Notes: generated by a model from the letters alone, not told the origin. A stretch of DNA of 64,000 nucleotides from an uncultured Mollicutes bacterium (GCA_947174785.1 CAMWKG010000007.1:1-64000); one strand, 5' to 3'. Shown: positions 30,169 through 41,211, counted from the stretch's first letter. Numbers and translations: made by a program.

Positions 30169-30585
30169 ATGCCAACTATTGAACAATTAGTACGTAACGG
30201 AAGAACAGATAAGGTTTCTAAGTCTAAATCTCCAAGCTTAGGTATTGGATTTAACAGCTTAGAGAAGAGATATACAAAGCTTCCATCACCTCAAAAGCGT
30301 GGTGTTTGTACCCGTGTTACTACTATGACACCTAAGAAGCCAAACTCAGCTTTACGTAAGTATGCCAGAGTTCGTTTGACTAACGGAATTGAAGTTACAG
30401 CTTATATTCCTGGTATTGGTCATAGTTTACAGGAGCATAGTACAGTTTTAATCCGTGGTGGACGTGTTAAGGATTTACCAGGTGTTCGTTATCATATTAT
30501 TCGTGGTGCATTAGATACTACTGGTGTTGCAAATAGAATGCAAAGCCGTTCTAAATATGGTGCAAAGCGCCCAAAACAAAAATAA
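30169..30585 (+). CDS. rpsL: 30S ribosomal protein S12
   Basis: A 138-residue S12 of the decoding centre. The [11 protein letters not shown] and [17 protein letters not shown] segments are the family signatures; the Lys in PKKPNS that mutates in streptomycin resistance is wild type. AGGAG is placed before the ATG. It is the first gene of the str operon rpsL-rpsG-fusA, followed by tuf. Confidence 0.98.
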   Translation: MPTIEQLVRNGRTDKVSKSKSPSLGIGFNSLEKRYTKLPSPQKRGVCTRVTTMTPKKPNSALRKYARVRLTNGIEVTAYIPGIGHSLQEHSTVLIRGGRVKDLPGVRYHIIRGALDTTGVANRMQSRSKYGAKRPKQK

Positions 30586-30614
30586 TAAAATAAAATTTAA
30601 AGGAGGAATCGCTC

Positions 30615-31085
30615 ATGCCTCGTAAGGGACATATTGCAAAAAGAGATGTGCTTCCAGATCCTATATATAATTCAAAAGTAGTTACAAGAACTATAAACGC
30701 AATTATGTTAGATGGTAAAAAAGGAACTGCACAAACAATTTTATATGGTGCTTTTGACCGTGTTAAAGAAACTACAGGACAAGATCCACTAGAAGTATTT
30801 ACTAAAGCACTAGAAAACATTATGCCAGTTTTAGAAGTTAAGAGTCGTCGTATTGGTGGACAAAACTACCAAGTACCAGTTGAAGTTAGACCTGAAAGAA
30901 AACAAACTTTAGGTTTAAGATGGTTAGTAAGATACGCTCGTCTTCGTAACGATAAGACTATGGAAGAAAAATTAGCAAAGGAAATTATGGATGCTGCTAA
31001 TGGTGTAGGTGGAGCTTGTAAAAAGCGTGAAGATACACATAAGATGGCTGAAGCTAACAGAGCCTTTGCACATTATCGTTGGTAA
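30615..31085 (+). CDS. rpsG: 30S ribosomal protein S7
   Basis: A 156-residue S7, primary binder of the 16S rRNA 3' major domain. The N-terminal [21 protein letters not shown], the [14 protein letters not shown] block and the C-terminal [16 protein letters not shown] all match the family. AGGAGG lies before the ATG; it sits 29 bases after rpsL. Confidence 0.98.
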   Translation: MPRKGHIAKRDVLPDPIYNSKVVTRTINAIMLDGKKGTAQTILYGAFDRVKETTGQDPLEVFTKALENIMPVLEVKSRRIGGQNYQVPVEVRPERKQTLGLRWLVRYARLRNDKTMEEKLAKEIMDAANGVGGACKKREDTHKMAEANRAFAHYRW

Positions 31086-31109
31086 TTTATTATAGGAGAG
31101 ATTTGATTT

Positions 31110-33176
31110 ATGCCTAGAGAATTTTCATTAGAAAAAACTCGTAATATCGGTATCATGGCTCACATTGATGCTGGTAAGACGACAACTACGGAACGTATTT
31201 TGTTCCATACAAAGAAAATCCATAAGATTGGTGAAACTCATGATGGTGCATCAACAATGGACTGGATGGCTCAGGAGCAAGAGCGTGGTATTACAATTAC
31301 CTCAGCTGCAACTACAGCCATTTGGAAAAATTATAGAGTAAACATCATTGATACTCCAGGACACGTAGACTTTACTGTTGAGGTTTCACGTTCTCTTCGT
31401 GTTCTTGATGGTGCTGTTACAGTACTTGATGGTCAAGCTGGTGTAGAACCACAGACTGAAACTGTATGGCGTCAAGCTACAGATTATAATGTTCCACGTA
31501 TCGTATTCGTTAATAAAATGGATAAAATTGGTGCTGACTTTGAATATTCTGTAAATACAATTCATGATCGTTTAGGCGCTGTTGCTGCTGCAGTACAATG
31601 GCCAATTGGTGCTGAAGATCAATTCAAGGGTCAAATTGACTTAATTGAAATGAAGGCTTATCTATATGATGGAGCTCAAGAAGAAAACTACAAAGAAGCT
31701 GAAATTCCAGCAGATATGCTTGATTTAGCAAATGAGAAAAGAGAATTATTAATTGATACTCTATCTCAATTTGATGATGATTTAGCTATGCTTTATCTTG
31801 AAGGAGAAGAAATTTCTACAGAATTATTAAAGTCTGTAATTCGTAAGTCTACTCTAGCTGTACAATTCTTCCCTGTGTTCTGTGGATCTGCATTCAAGAA
31901 TATGGGTGTTAAGAAGATGCTAGATGGTGTTATTGATTACTTACCTGCTCCAACAGATATTGCTGCAACTAAGGGTATTGACCATACAGGTGCAGAAGTA
32001 GACATTCATCCAACTGATGATGCTCCATTTGCTGCATTAGCATTCAAGGTTGTTGCTGATCCATTTGTAGGTAGATTAACTTACTTCCGTGTATACCAAG
32101 GTCATATTTCTTCTGGTTCATACATTAGAAATACAACTAAGGATACTAAGGAACGTTTAGGCCGTATCGTTCAAATGCACGCAAATCACCGTGAAGAAAT
32201 CAAAGAAGTTTATTCAGGAGATATCGCCGCTGCAGTAGGCTTCAAGAATACTACTACAGGTGATACTTTAACAGATGAAAAATATGAAGTCATCCTAGAG
32301 AAGATGGTATTCCCTGAACCAGTTATTAACGTAGCTGTTGAACCTAAAACTAAGGCTGACCAAGAAAAAATGTCAAATGCTTTAGCTAAGCTTGCAGAAG
32401 AAGACCCAACTTTCAGAACTTATACAGATTCTGAAACTGGACAAACTATCATTGCAGGTATGGGTGAACTTCACCTAGATATCATTGTTGACCGTATGAA
32501 GAGAGAATTCAACGTTGTTGCAAACGTTGGTGCTCCACAGGTTTCTTATCGTGAAACAATTACACAAGCAGCTGATTGTGAAGGTAAATTCATTCGTCAG
32601 TCTGGTGGACGTGGTCAATATGGTCATGTTTGGATTAAATTTGAACCAAATCCAGATAAGGGATACGAATTCGTTGACAAGGTTGTCGGCGGTACTGTTC
32701 CAAGAGAATATATCCCTGTTGTTGATAAAGGATTACAGGAGGCACTGCCAAATGGTGTTTTAGCTGGATATCCTATGATTGATGTTAAAGCAACTCTATT
32801 TGATGGATCATACCATGAGGTTGACTCATCAGAAATGGCATTCAAGATTGCTGCATCAATGGCATTAAAGGTTACAAAAGATAAATGTAAACCTGTATTA
32901 CTTGAACCAATCATGGAAGTAGATGTTACTGTTCCAGAAGAATATGTAGGAAATGTAATTGGAGATTTAACAAGCCGTCGTGGACGCTTGGATTCTCAAG
33001 AAAAACGTGGAAATGGTATGAAGATTCGTGCTTACGTTCCACTAGCTGAAATGTTTGGTTATGCAACAGCTCTTCGTTCTAATTCTCAAGGACGTGGTAA
33101 CTTCATTATGCAAACACACCATTATGAAGCCGTTCCAAGAAGCATTCAAGAAGAGATTATTAAAAGTAGAGCGTAA
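31110..33176 (+). CDS. fusA: Elongation factor G
   Basis: A 688-residue translational GTPase that drives translocation. G motifs are AHIDAGKTT (G1), the [11 protein letters not shown] switch I region, DTPGHVDF (G3) and NKMDK (G4). Domains II to V follow, with the domain [15 protein letters not shown] stretch. The length and order are standard. AGGAG precedes the ATG. It lies 24 bases after rpsG. Confidence 0.98.
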   Translation: MPREFSLEKTRNIGIMAHIDAGKTTTTERILFHTKKIHKIGETHDGASTMDWMAQEQERGITITSAATTAIWKNYRVNIIDTPGHVDFTVEVSRSLRVLDGAVTVLDGQAGVEPQTETVWRQATDYNVPRIVFVNKMDKIGADFEYSVNTIHDRLGAVAAAVQWPIGAEDQFKGQIDLIEMKAYLYDGAQEENYKEAEIPADMLDLANEKRELLIDTLSQFDDDLAMLYLEGEEISTELLKSVIRKSTLAVQFFPVFCGSAFKNMGVKKMLDGVIDYLPAPTDIAATKGIDHTGAEVDIHPTDDAPFAALAFKVVADPFVGRLTYFRVYQGHISSGSYIRNTTKDTKERLGRIVQMHANHREEIKEVYSGDIAAAVGFKNTTTGDTLTDEKYEVILEKMVFPEPVINVAVEPKTKADQEKMSNALAKLAEEDPTFRTYTDSETGQTIIAGMGELHLDIIVDRMKREFNVVANVGAPQVSYRETITQAADCEGKFIRQSGGRGQYGHVWIKFEPNPDKGYEFVDKVVGGTVPREYIPVVDKGLQEALPNGVLAGYPMIDVKATLFDGSYHEVDSSEMAFKIAASMALKVTKDKCKPVLLEPIMEVDVTVPEEYVGNVIGDLTSRRGRLDSQEKRGNGMKIRAYVPLAEMFGYATALRSNSQGRGNFIMQTHHYEAVPRSIQEEIIKSRA

Positions 33177-33191
33177 TTTTTAACATTCTAC

Positions 33192-33220
33192 TTGCAAACC
33201 CTTGCCAATTAGGGTAAAAT
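33192..33220 (+). promoter_or_regulatory. Probable separate promoter for tuf
   Basis: TTGCAA (33192-33197) and TAAAAT (33215-33220) are 17 bases apart in the 99-base fusA-tuf gap. A small ACCCT/AGGGT inverted repeat lies within the spacer region (33198-33215), which could be a weak operator or the remains of a terminator. Confidence 0.5.
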
Positions 33221-33275
33221 ATATATTGGTAAAATAAGAAAAATTTAAAAAATAAAATTAGGAGGACCATTTAAA

Positions 33276-34460
33276 ATGGCAAAGGAAAAATTTGTACGTA
33301 CCAAACCACATGTTAACATTGGTACAATTGGACACGTAGACCATGGTAAAACTACTTTAACTGCTGCTATTACTACTATTCTTGCAAAGAAGGGTTTAGC
33401 AAAGGCACAAGCTTATGACCAAATCGACGCTGCTCCAGAAGAGAAAGAGCGTGGTATTACAATTAATACTGCACACGTTGAATATGAGACTGCTAATCGT
33501 CACTATGCACACGTTGACTGTCCAGGACATGCCGACTATGTAAAGAACATGATTACAGGTGCTGCTCAGATGGATGGTGGTATCTTAGTTATCGCTGCAA
33601 CTGATGGACCTATGGCTCAAACTCGTGAGCACATCTTACTTGCTCGTCAGGTAGGTGTACCTAGATTAGTTGTATTCTTAAATAAGTGCGATATGGTTGA
33701 TGATGAAGAATTAATCGACTTAGTAGAAATGGAAACTCGTGAATTATTAAGCGAGTATGACTTCCCAGGTGATGATATTCCTATCGTTCGTGGATCTGCA
33801 TTAAAGGCTTTAGAGGGCGATGCAAAGTGGGTTGAAAAGGTAGAAGAATTAATGACAATTGTTGATGACTATATTCCAACTCCAGTTCGTGATACTGATA
33901 AGCCATTCTTAATGCCTATCGAAGACGTATTCACAATCACTGGTCGTGGTACAGTTGTTACTGGACGTGTTGAGCGTGGACAAGTTCGCGTTGGTGATTC
34001 AGTAGAAATCATCGGTATTAAGGAAACTCAAACTTCAGTTGTTACTGGTGTTGAAATGTTCCGTAAGTTATTAGACTATGCTGAGGCTGGAGATAACATC
34101 GGTGTATTACTTCGTGGTATTAACCGTGATCAAGTTCAACGTGGTCAAGTATTAGCTAAACCAAAGTCAGTTACTCCTCATAAGAAGTTTACTGCTCAAG
34201 TTTACGTATTATCAAAGGACGAGGGTGGTCGTCATACACCATTCTTCTCTAACTATCGTCCTCAATTCTATTTCCGTACTACAGACGTTACTGGTATCAT
34301 TACTTTAGCTGCTGGTACTGAAATGGTTATGCCTGGCGATAACACAACTATGACTGTTGAATTAATTCACCCAATTGCTATGGAACAAGGTACTAAGTTC
34401 TCTATCCGTGAAGGTGGACATACTGTTGGTGCTGGTTCAGTAGTTGACATTATTGAATAA
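33276..34460 (+). CDS. tuf: Elongation factor Tu
   Basis: A 394-residue EF-Tu carrying aminoacyl-tRNA to the ribosome. GHVDHGKTT (G1), the effector region [18 protein letters not shown] (G3) and NKCDM (G4) are intact, as are domains II and III up to [15 protein letters not shown] precedes the ATG. It has a probable own promoter and a strong terminator. Confidence 0.98.
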   Translation: MAKEKFVRTKPHVNIGTIGHVDHGKTTLTAAITTILAKKGLAKAQAYDQIDAAPEEKERGITINTAHVEYETANRHYAHVDCPGHADYVKNMITGAAQMDGGILVIAATDGPMAQTREHILLARQVGVPRLVVFLNKCDMVDDEELIDLVEMETRELLSEYDFPGDDIPIVRGSALKALEGDAKWVEKVEELMTIVDDYIPTPVRDTDKPFLMPIEDVFTITGRGTVVTGRVERGQVRVGDSVEIIGIKETQTSVVTGVEMFRKLLDYAEAGDNIGVLLRGINRDQVQRGQVLAKPKSVTPHKKFTAQVYVLSKDEGGRHTPFFSNYRPQFYFRTTDVTGIITLAAGTEMVMPGDNTTMTVELIHPIAMEQGTKFSIREGGHTVGAGSVVDIIE

Positions 34461-34477
34461 TCAATAGACAAATAAGT

Positions 34478-34509
34478 AGGGTAATGTCAAAAGCATTGCC
34501 CTTTTTGTT
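34478..34509 (+). terminator. tuf terminator
   Basis: AGGGTAATG (34478-34486) pairs with CATTGCCCT (34494-34502), with one wobble, followed by T-rich sequence. Confidence 0.9.
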
Positions 34510-34669
34510 TTTATAAGGTATAATACTATTTATAATATGGTTATAGCTTACCATATACAAATAGCTGTTTAAAATAAAACAATTTTGCAAATAAATATTT
34601 CATTTTTGTGGTATAATTTAATAGAAGTATGTTTTTTATTACTTGGCAGTATGATTTGAGGAGGATAAA

Positions 34670-35158
34670 ATGAGAAAAATCATTGTAAAAGGATTACCAA
34701 TTGTCATCGTTTTGGCATGGATGGGAGTTATATTTTATTTCTCACATCAAAATGGAACATCCTCTTCAGGAATGAGTAATAAAGTTACTAGGTGGGTTGT
34801 TAATACATTTGTTTCAAATTATTCCAATTTGCCGAAGGAAGAACAAACAAGCATTTGGAAAAATACTAGTTATGTTATCAGGAAGCTTGCTCATTATTCA
34901 GAATATCTTGTGTTAGGGTTATTCTTATTTGTTGCGGTTTATACCTTTACAAAGGATGAGAAAATTATATTTCCAGTTGTTAGTGTTTTAGGCATACTTT
35001 ATGCAATCAGTGATGAATTTCATCAATTCTTTATAGGAGGAAGAGCGCCAGCTATAAAGGATGTATTGATAGACTCTATTGGTGTTTTAACTATCATTTT
35101 ATTAATGGGAATTATTTTGAATATAAAAACAATTAGAAAGAAAAAGGTAGAAGTATGA
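34670..35158 (+). CDS. VanZ-like membrane protein
   Basis: A 162-residue protein with four TM helices and the VanZ signatures FYFSHQNG, IRKLAHYSEYLVLG and ISDEFHQFFIGGR. VanZ itself gives low-level teicoplanin resistance; most homologues have no proven role. It shares four bases with tatD, and tatD with the HtrA gene, so all three are one transcription unit. A TATAAT box lies near 34612. Confidence 0.85.
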   Translation: MRKIIVKGLPIVIVLAWMGVIFYFSHQNGTSSSGMSNKVTRWVVNTFVSNYSNLPKEEQTSIWKNTSYVIRKLAHYSEYLVLGLFLFVAVYTFTKDEKIIFPVVSVLGILYAISDEFHQFFIGGRAPAIKDVLIDSIGVLTIILLMGIILNIKTIRKKKVEV

Positions 35159-35925
35159 TAGATACGCATTCTCATTTATTTGATGAGAGCTTTCAAAATG
35201 ATATAGAAGAATGTATCTCTAGATGTAAGCTTGCAAATGTGAATAAAGTTCTGCTTGTTGGATTTTCTCATAAGACCAATATGCTTGTTCAAGAGTATGC
35301 AAAGAAATATAAGTTGTTTTATCCAACTGCTGGACTTCACCCTAGTGAGGCTAGCCCAAATTATGAGAGCGATTTGGAAAAGTTAGAACAATTTATAAAA
35401 GAAAACAAGGTTTATGCAATAGGAGAATGTGGTCTAGATTATCATTATGGCAAGGAAAACATTGAAGCACAAAAAAAACTTTTTCGAGGCCAAATTGAAT
35501 TATCTATTGAGTACCATTTACCATTAATTATACATATGCGTGATGCAACACAGGATACTTATGAAATTCTAAAGGAATATGCTGGTAAAGCGTTTGGAGT
35601 TATGCATTGTTATAGTGGCTCATTGGAAATGGCCAAAGAATTTATAAAACTAGGTTTTTATATTTCTTTGGGTGGTCCTGTGACATTTAAAAATGCTAAA
35701 GAAAGCAAGAGAGTTGCAAAAGAGATAGATTTAAATTATTTACTTGTAGAAACGGATTGTCCATATTTGGCACCAACACCTTATAGAGGACAAAGAAATG
35801 AATCTAGTTATGTAAAGAATGTTGTATCAGAAATTTCAGTTCTTCGGAATATGGAGTTTAGGGAGATTGAAGAAATAACAGAAAAAAATGCGATAAAGCT
35901 TTTTAATTTGGAGGATAGAATATGA
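35155..35925 (+). CDS. tatD: TatD-family metal-dependent hydrolase
   Basis: A 256-residue TIM-barrel nuclease-like enzyme. Metal-binding motifs are the N-terminal DTHSHL, GLHPSEA, AIGECGLDYH, IIHMRDA, MHCYSGS and VETDCPYLAPTPYRG, in family order. TatD homologues show 3' exonuclease or DNase activity and are implicated in repair or quality control. It overlaps both neighbours by four bases. Confidence 0.92.
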   Translation: MIDTHSHLFDESFQNDIEECISRCKLANVNKVLLVGFSHKTNMLVQEYAKKYKLFYPTAGLHPSEASPNYESDLEKLEQFIKENKVYAIGECGLDYHYGKENIEAQKKLFRGQIELSIEYHLPLIIHMRDATQDTYEILKEYAGKAFGVMHCYSGSLEMAKEFIKLGFYISLGGPVTFKNAKESKRVAKEIDLNYLLVETDCPYLAPTPYRGQRNESSYVKNVVSEISVLRNMEFREIEEITEKNAIKLFNLEDRI

Positions 35926-37007
35926 AAAACTTAAAAAAATGGATAGCGGCTTGTTTATGTATCTTATGCTTATGTCTTGTAGTAGGTTGTAGTTTTACTA
36001 CAGGAAAACAACCTACAGATATTGAACAAGAAAAACCTACAATCATTGAAATCCAAAATGATATCACAGAAACCTATAAGAAAATTTCATCAGGCTGTGT
36101 TGGCATTTATGCAACTTCAGATACAACTGGTTCAGTTGGTTCAGGTGTGGTTTACAAAGAAGAAAATGGATTATATTATGTTGTTACCAATCATCACGTA
36201 ATAGAGGATATGAATACAGTCCGTATCTATCGTGGCGGTTCTAGATATATAAAGGCTAAGGTGGTTGGCAGTGATGAAAAGAATGATATTGCTGTTTTAA
36301 CCTTTTCTTTAGATTTATTTGGTGGATCAGAAGTATATGTTAATGATATTTTCAATTACGATGATGAAATTATTACTGTGGGACAAACTGTAATGGCTAT
36401 TGGATGTCCTTTAGGATTGGAAAATTTTAACACCTTGACAACAGGAGTAGTATCAAGAATATCTAAAACACAAATTCAAACGAATGCTGAAATTAATCCA
36501 GGAAATTCTGGTGGTGGTTTATTTAATGCTTCTGGAAGATTAATTGGAATAAATACACAGAAAGAAGTATACACACCTAGTGAAGAAAACGGAGTAGTTG
36601 TAGATATTCCTGTAGAAGGCTTAGGCTATGCTATTCATATTGATGTTGTGAGAAAATGCATCAAGGATATAGAAAGTAAAAAAGGTGAAATCACACGTCC
36701 TCTTTTAGGATTAACTGTCATTGCGATAAATAGATATATTCCACCAAAAGATGCTGAACAATATGTAGAATTACTACCTAATACTATAGAACAAGCGTTA
36801 ATTGTTACTGGAGTGGATAAAGGCGTTGCTAAAAAAGCAGGTGTTTTAGAAAATGATGTCATTTTGAAAGCAAACAATGTTGACATAGTTACTACAGAGG
36901 ATTTGTCTAGTATATTGAATTTATTATTGGCAGGAAATATACTTAAGCTAGAAATCTATAGACCATCTCTTAAACAAACTATGACATTTAACATAACTTT
37001 AGAATAA
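35922..37007 (+). CDS. HtrA/Deg-type serine protease, lipoprotein form
   Basis: A 361-residue S1C protease. The catalytic triad is His92 (TNHHVIED), Asp122 (KNDIAVL) and Ser196 (NPGNSGGGLFN), followed by a PDZ domain (about 255-360). Most HtrA proteins have a TM anchor; here the N-terminus carries a lipobox (VVGC), so it should be lipid-anchored outside. It would act in extracytoplasmic protein quality control. The start overlaps the tatD stop. It ends at a strong terminator. Confidence 0.92.
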   Translation: MKNLKKWIAACLCILCLCLVVGCSFTTGKQPTDIEQEKPTIIEIQNDITETYKKISSGCVGIYATSDTTGSVGSGVVYKEENGLYYVVTNHHVIEDMNTVRIYRGGSRYIKAKVVGSDEKNDIAVLTFSLDLFGGSEVYVNDIFNYDDEIITVGQTVMAIGCPLGLENFNTLTTGVVSRISKTQIQTNAEINPGNSGGGLFNASGRLIGINTQKEVYTPSEENGVVVDIPVEGLGYAIHIDVVRKCIKDIESKKGEITRPLLGLTVIAINRYIPPKDAEQYVELLPNTIEQALIVTGVDKGVAKKAGVLENDVILKANNVDIVTTEDLSSILNLLLAGNILKLEIYRPSLKQTMTFNITLE

Positions 37008-37015
37008 ATTTAAGG

Positions 37016-37046
37016 ATAGCAGATAAGAAAATCTGCTATTTTCTTT
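37016..37046 (+). terminator. Rho-independent terminator
   Basis: A perfect 9-bp stem ATAGCAGAT/ATCTGCTAT (37016-37024, 37031-37039), then T-rich sequence. Confidence 0.9.
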
Positions 37047-37101
37047 TAGTGTCTAATCAACCCTATATCTTTTTTTCATATATTATATTAGGGGTGATAT
37101 C

Positions 37102-37236
37102 ATGGCAAACACTTGTTGTAATAATACAAACACGACATCAACAAATAATTGTAATACACCTTGTGGTGGCGGATTTGCATTTATTTTAGTACTATTCATT
37201 TTAGTAATTCTTGTTGGTGCTGCTTGGGCATATTAA
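37102..37236 (+). CDS. Tiny YjcZ-like single-TM protein
   Basis: A 44-residue ORF missed by length cut-offs. A Cys/Asn/Thr-rich N-terminus leads into GGGFAFILVLFILVILVGAA, very like the tiny TM proteins of Bacillus named YjcZ (sporulation-associated, function unclear). AGGGGTGAT lies well placed before the ATG and a terminator follows, so it looks like a real monocistronic gene. Whether this organism sporulates is not shown here. Confidence 0.75.
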   Translation: MANTCCNNTNTTSTNNCNTPCGGGFAFILVLFILVILVGAAWAY

Positions 37237-37261
37237 TAATATAAAACATTAATATTGTAAG

Positions 37262-37287
37262 CCTAAAGATTTTTCTTTGGGTTTTTT
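37262..37287 (+). terminator. Rho-independent terminator
   Basis: CCTAAAGA (37262-37269) pairs with TCTTTGGG (37274-37281), then T7. Confidence 0.85.
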
Positions 37288-37416
37288 TATATTTTCTTTA
37301 TAACATATATAAAATTGCTTTTTTTAAACAAAAAAAATAATATTTTATCAATTTAAAAAAACTAGGTAATTCTTGTATCTTATGTTAATTTAATATTGCC
37401 GTAATGGCTCATTTGA

Positions 37417-37609
37417 AAGGAGTAATGAACGATGAACGTGTAGGGAGGTACTGGGTATGGAGTAGCTGGTCGTTCTTGTTATAGGGATAATCTTAATCAT
37501 TATAATCAAGGATGGTAGTTCTTTTAACAAGAAGTCGTCAAACACTCTGCATGTTCATTATCCACTGAAAATGAGGAAAAGGACTAGTTGGTAGCTAGTC
37601 CTTTTTTTG
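37417..37609 (+). ncRNA. Unclassified structured RNA candidate upstream of fhs
   Basis: Nothing here codes convincingly, but the sequence is highly organised. TAATGAAC plus ATG (37423-37434, one bulged G) pairs with CAT plus GTTCATTA (37550-37560). An inner stem TTCTTGTTA/TAACAAGAA (37473-37481 with 37525-37533) is perfect. A terminator AGGACTAG/CTAGTCCT (37580-37602) with a T run ends it. The closing stem, large asymmetric bubble and apical stem recall a 6S-type RNA, but I cannot confirm that. An alternative reading is a short ORF broken by TAG: a start at 37432 after AAGGAG reads three codons, then an open frame of 24 codons to a TAG at 37519. Confidence 0.4.
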
Positions 37610-37823
37610 TTTCTATACATATTCATTACATCTATAGTGTATGTTATTTTTATAAAAAAGTAAATAGCATTTTTTGGGATTAAGATTATTATATTTATGT
37701 AGATAGATACACGTTTCTGTAACCATGCTTTTATTTCTTTAAAATGAATGCTTTATTCTTTCATTTCTAACTAATTTGTGATATGATTATACTAGATTGT
37801 TTTTTTGAAAGGATTTGATGCAT

Positions 37824-39482
37824 ATGCTAACAGATTTAGAGATTGCTCAACAAGCAAAAATGCTCTCTATTAAAGAAGTTGCAGAAAAGCTTAATCTAAA
37901 AGAAGAAGATATAGAGCTATATGGCAAGTATAAAGCTAAAATTCACTTAGATGCAGTTAAGAGCAAGCCAGATGGGAAGGTTATTTTAGTGACAGCTATT
38001 AATCCAACTCCAGCTGGTGAGGGAAAATCTACAACTACGATTGGATTAGCGGATGCATTAAGCAAATTAAATAAGAAGGTTGTCGTTGCATTAAGAGAAC
38101 CAAGCTTTGGACCAGTTATGGGGATAAAGGGTGGAGCTGCAGGTGGTGGCTATGCTCAAGTTGTTCCTATGGAAGATATTAATCTTCACTTTACAGGTGA
38201 TTTTCACGCTATTACAACTGCAAATAATGCAATAGCAGCAATACTAGACAATCATATTCATCAAGGAAATGCCTTAGGTATAGATCCTACAAGAATTGTT
38301 CTTCACAGATGTCTTGACTTAAATGATCGTGCATTGAGAAATGTTACTATTGGGCTGGGTGGAAAAACGAATGGAGTACCAAGAGAGGATCATTTTGATA
38401 TTACTGTTGCTTCTGAGGTAATGGCAGTATTTTGTCTAGCGAATTCATTAGAGGATTTTAAGAAAAGAATAAGTCGAATGGTTGTCGCATATACTTATGA
38501 TAAAAAGCCTGTAACTGTAGAGGATATCAAAGCAACAGGAGCAGTAACTTTAATTATGAAGGATGCATTAATGCCAAACTTAGTACAAACCTTAGAACAT
38601 ACACCGGCGCTAGTTCATGGTGGCCCTTTTGCAAATATTGCCCATGGATGTAATTCTGTTCTTGCAACTCAAATGGCAATGAAGCTAGGAGATTATGTTG
38701 TAACGGAGGCTGGCTTTGGTGCTGATTTAGGAGCTGAAAAATTTTTAGATATCAAATGTCGTATGGCAGATATTAAGCCTTCTTGTGTGGTTATTGTGGC
38801 AACAATAAGGGCTCTTAAAATGCATGGTGGTGTAGCAAAAGAGGATTTATCTAAAGAAAATGTAGAGGCCTTACAATTAGGTATTCAAAATTTAGAAAAG
38901 CATATAGAAAATATTAAAAAATATAATTTAGGCTATGTTATAGCAATCAATCGCTTTAATAGTGATACAAAAGAGGAATTAGAAACACTAGAAGCTTGGG
39001 GTAAGAAGAATTCTCATCCTATAGCTTTATCTGATGTTTTTTCTAAAGGGAGTCTTGGAGGTATTGAACTTGCAGAAAAGGTATTAGAGGTAATCTCTAA
39101 GGATGAAGGAAAGTTCCAATGCTTATATGATGTGAATTTAGGTATTAAAGAAAAGATTACAAAAATATGTAAAGAGATTTATGGAGCTAGTCAAGTAGAA
39201 TTTACTCAAACTGCAAAAAATCAGATGGCTACAATGAAAAAGAATGGTTGGGATACTTTGCCCATTTGTATGGCTAAAACACAGTATTCTTTATCTGACA
39301 ATCCAAAATTATTAGGTAGACCTGAAGGTTTTTCAGTGACAATTCGTGAGCTTAAGCCATCTATAGGTGCAGGATTTATTGTAGCATTAAGTGGAGATAT
39401 ATTGACTATGCCTGGATTGCCTAAGGAACCAGCGAGTGAAAAAATGGATGTTGTCGATGGTAAGGCAGTAGGATTATTTTAA
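37824..39482 (+). CDS. fhs: Formate-tetrahydrofolate ligase
   Basis: A 552-residue enzyme making 10-formyl-THF from formate, THF and ATP. The P-loop-like [40 protein letters not shown] and the C-terminal [20 protein letters not shown] are the family blocks. Of three clustered start codons, ATG 37824 is best spaced from AAAGGA (37808-37813) and gives the usual MLTDLEIAQ start. With folD and purB further on, it supports one-carbon supply for purine synthesis. Confidence 0.97.
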   Translation: MLTDLEIAQQAKMLSIKEVAEKLNLKEEDIELYGKYKAKIHLDAVKSKPDGKVILVTAINPTPAGEGKSTTTIGLADALSKLNKKVVVALREPSFGPVMGIKGGAAGGGYAQVVPMEDINLHFTGDFHAITTANNAIAAILDNHIHQGNALGIDPTRIVLHRCLDLNDRALRNVTIGLGGKTNGVPREDHFDITVASEVMAVFCLANSLEDFKKRISRMVVAYTYDKKPVTVEDIKATGAVTLIMKDALMPNLVQTLEHTPALVHGGPFANIAHGCNSVLATQMAMKLGDYVVTEAGFGADLGAEKFLDIKCRMADIKPSCVVIVATIRALKMHGGVAKEDLSKENVEALQLGIQNLEKHIENIKKYNLGYVIAINRFNSDTKEELETLEAWGKKNSHPIALSDVFSKGSLGGIELAEKVLEVISKDEGKFQCLYDVNLGIKEKITKICKEIYGASQVEFTQTAKNQMATMKKNGWDTLPICMAKTQYSLSDNPKLLGRPEGFSVTIRELKPSIGAGFIVALSGDILTMPGLPKEPASEKMDVVDGKAVGLF

Positions 39483-39498
39483 AAAGGGAAGAGATTAA

Positions 39499-41211
39499 AT
39501 GGATTTTATAACAAATCAAAGACAAGTTATTTTAAACTTTTCAGAGAAGTATTGCAAAAATGAAATAGAGGTACTAAATTCTCAGTGCTTTAAAGATGTC
39601 TGGGGAAAGTTCTTGGAACATATTTATAAGGTTGAAAAACAGGATGTTTTACGTATTATTGAGATATTACCTAATCCTAAAAAGGATTACGTTATTCTCT
39701 TTAAACTATTGTTAGAATTTGAACTTTCAGAAATTAGAAAACTTAGTGCACATTTTAAACAGATTTTAGAGCATACAGATATTTTGTATGAATTGATAGA
39801 AGATTTTTATGATTACTGGCGTCGTTTAGAACGCTATGGTTTAGTGTATTCTAAAAGTAGACCTAGTGGTGTTGAAACAGCATCATTCACATCTATAACG
39901 AATCAGTTCACAAATGTCATTTTAAGTACATACCGTACTATATGTCACAAGGTATTAGGGGAGGCATTCTCTATTTACCGTTCTTTACCAGCTGGTGTAA
40001 ATGCCGGACTTATGATTTCTAAGCATAATTGGATGGGAAAGGATAGCAAGTATTCCTTTTTAGCTAAAGCTTCTGTATTAGAACGTGTTTTGATACGACC
40101 ACCTTTTATCACCTATTCAGCAAAAAATAAAAGAACTGGAACCTATCCTGAAGTATTTGAAAATCCATTACCAAAGTTATCTTCTGGATTTAAAGCAGAA
40201 GAATACTATTGTTATTCTGCAAAAGTAGGAAGCGCGTTAGCATATGTGTATTTTCATAGAGACTTTTTAGCTTTGGGTATTACGCTATGTAATTTATTTG
40301 AATTTGTTCCATTATATAAATGTGCAGGTCAAAAGCCAGATTTGCTATATATTTTTGGTGCAGATATAGAAGGAGAATCTTACTTTTATCATGACAAAGA
40401 AGAAGATATCTATTTAGGTGTTGCTCCACATAATTCAAGTGTAGATTACTTTGGATATATGAAAAAGATGCTTTTAACACTTTATAATGTTAAGATGATT
40501 GATAATGGTAATCTACCACTTCATGGAGCTTGTGTCAGCATTACAATGAAGAATGGTTCTACAAAGAATGTTGTTATTATTGGAGATAGTGGTGCTGGAA
40601 AGAGCGAATCCTTAGAGGCATTAAGTGAATATGCTGGAGATCAGATTTCATCTTTACTTACCGTGTTTGATGATATGGGTACATTTAAATTGATTGATGG
40701 AGAAATTTATGCATATGGAACAGAGATTGGAGCCTTTGTCCGCCTAGATGATATGTCATCAGGATATGCATATCGAGAAATGGATAGAGCAATCTTTATG
40801 AACCCAGATAAGGTGAATTCTCGTTTAGTAATACCAGTTGCTACCTATGCTCAAATTATGAAAGGGTATAAGGTAGATATGGTTTTATATGCAAATAATT
40901 ATGAAGATGTTGATGTACAGCTAAAGGAATTTACTGATGAAAAGGATGCATTAAAGACCTTTATTCGTGGAGCAAGATATGCTAAAGGAACTACACAAGA
41001 GGTTGGTTTGGTAGAATCCTTCTTTGCAAATCCATTTGGACCTGTTCAAAGAGAAGAACAAACTCGTCAGCTATTGGATTTATATTTTACAAGATTATTT
41101 GCAAATCATATTTTTGTAGGAGAACTTTATACTAAACTAGGCATTTTGGGAAAACAACAGGATGGACCTAAGGGTGCAGCTGAAAAATTATTTGAAATAT
41201 TAGAAAAATAA
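39499..41211 (+). CDS. HPr kinase/PEPCK-like P-loop protein
   Basis: A 570-residue protein. Residues 1-330 are an all-new region to me. From about 340, PLHGACVSIT and the P-loop IGDSGAGKSES (Gly362 to Ser369) lead into FDDMGTF, YGTEIGAFVRLDD and FMNP blocks. These resemble the nucleotide-binding core shared by HPr kinase and ATP-dependent PEP carboxykinase. Homologues are often auto-named PEP carboxykinase, but the N-terminal half does not look like it. It may be a kinase with an unknown substrate. It starts 16 bases after fhs. Confidence 0.6.
   Translation: MDFITNQRQVILNFSEKYCKNEIEVLNSQCFKDVWGKFLEHIYKVEKQDVLRIIEILPNPKKDYVILFKLLLEFELSEIRKLSAHFKQILEHTDILYELIEDFYDYWRRLERYGLVYSKSRPSGVETASFTSITNQFTNVILSTYRTICHKVLGEAFSIYRSLPAGVNAGLMISKHNWMGKDSKYSFLAKASVLERVLIRPPFITYSAKNKRTGTYPEVFENPLPKLSSGFKAEEYYCYSAKVGSALAYVYFHRDFLALGITLCNLFEFVPLYKCAGQKPDLLYIFGADIEGESYFYHDKEEDIYLGVAPHNSSVDYFGYMKKMLLTLYNVKMIDNGNLPLHGACVSITMKNGSTKNVVIIGDSGAGKSESLEALSEYAGDQISSLLTVFDDMGTFKLIDGEIYAYGTEIGAFVRLDDMSSGYAYREMDRAIFMNPDKVNSRLVIPVATYAQIMKGYKVDMVLYANNYEDVDVQLKEFTDEKDALKTFIRGARYAKGTTQEVGLVESFFANPFGPVQREEQTRQLLDLYFTRLFANHIFVGELYTKLGILGKQQDGPKGAAEKLFEILEK

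Noticed and set aside
30169-30585. Streptomycin-resistance change in S12
   Set aside because: The [10 protein letters not shown] and KDLPGVRYH segments are wild type.
37287-37823. THF, ZTP (pfl) riboswitch, SRP RNA, tmRNA or RNase P RNA upstream of fhs
   Set aside because: None of the conserved sequence blocks of these classes as I know them is present, and a terminator separates the RNA from fhs.
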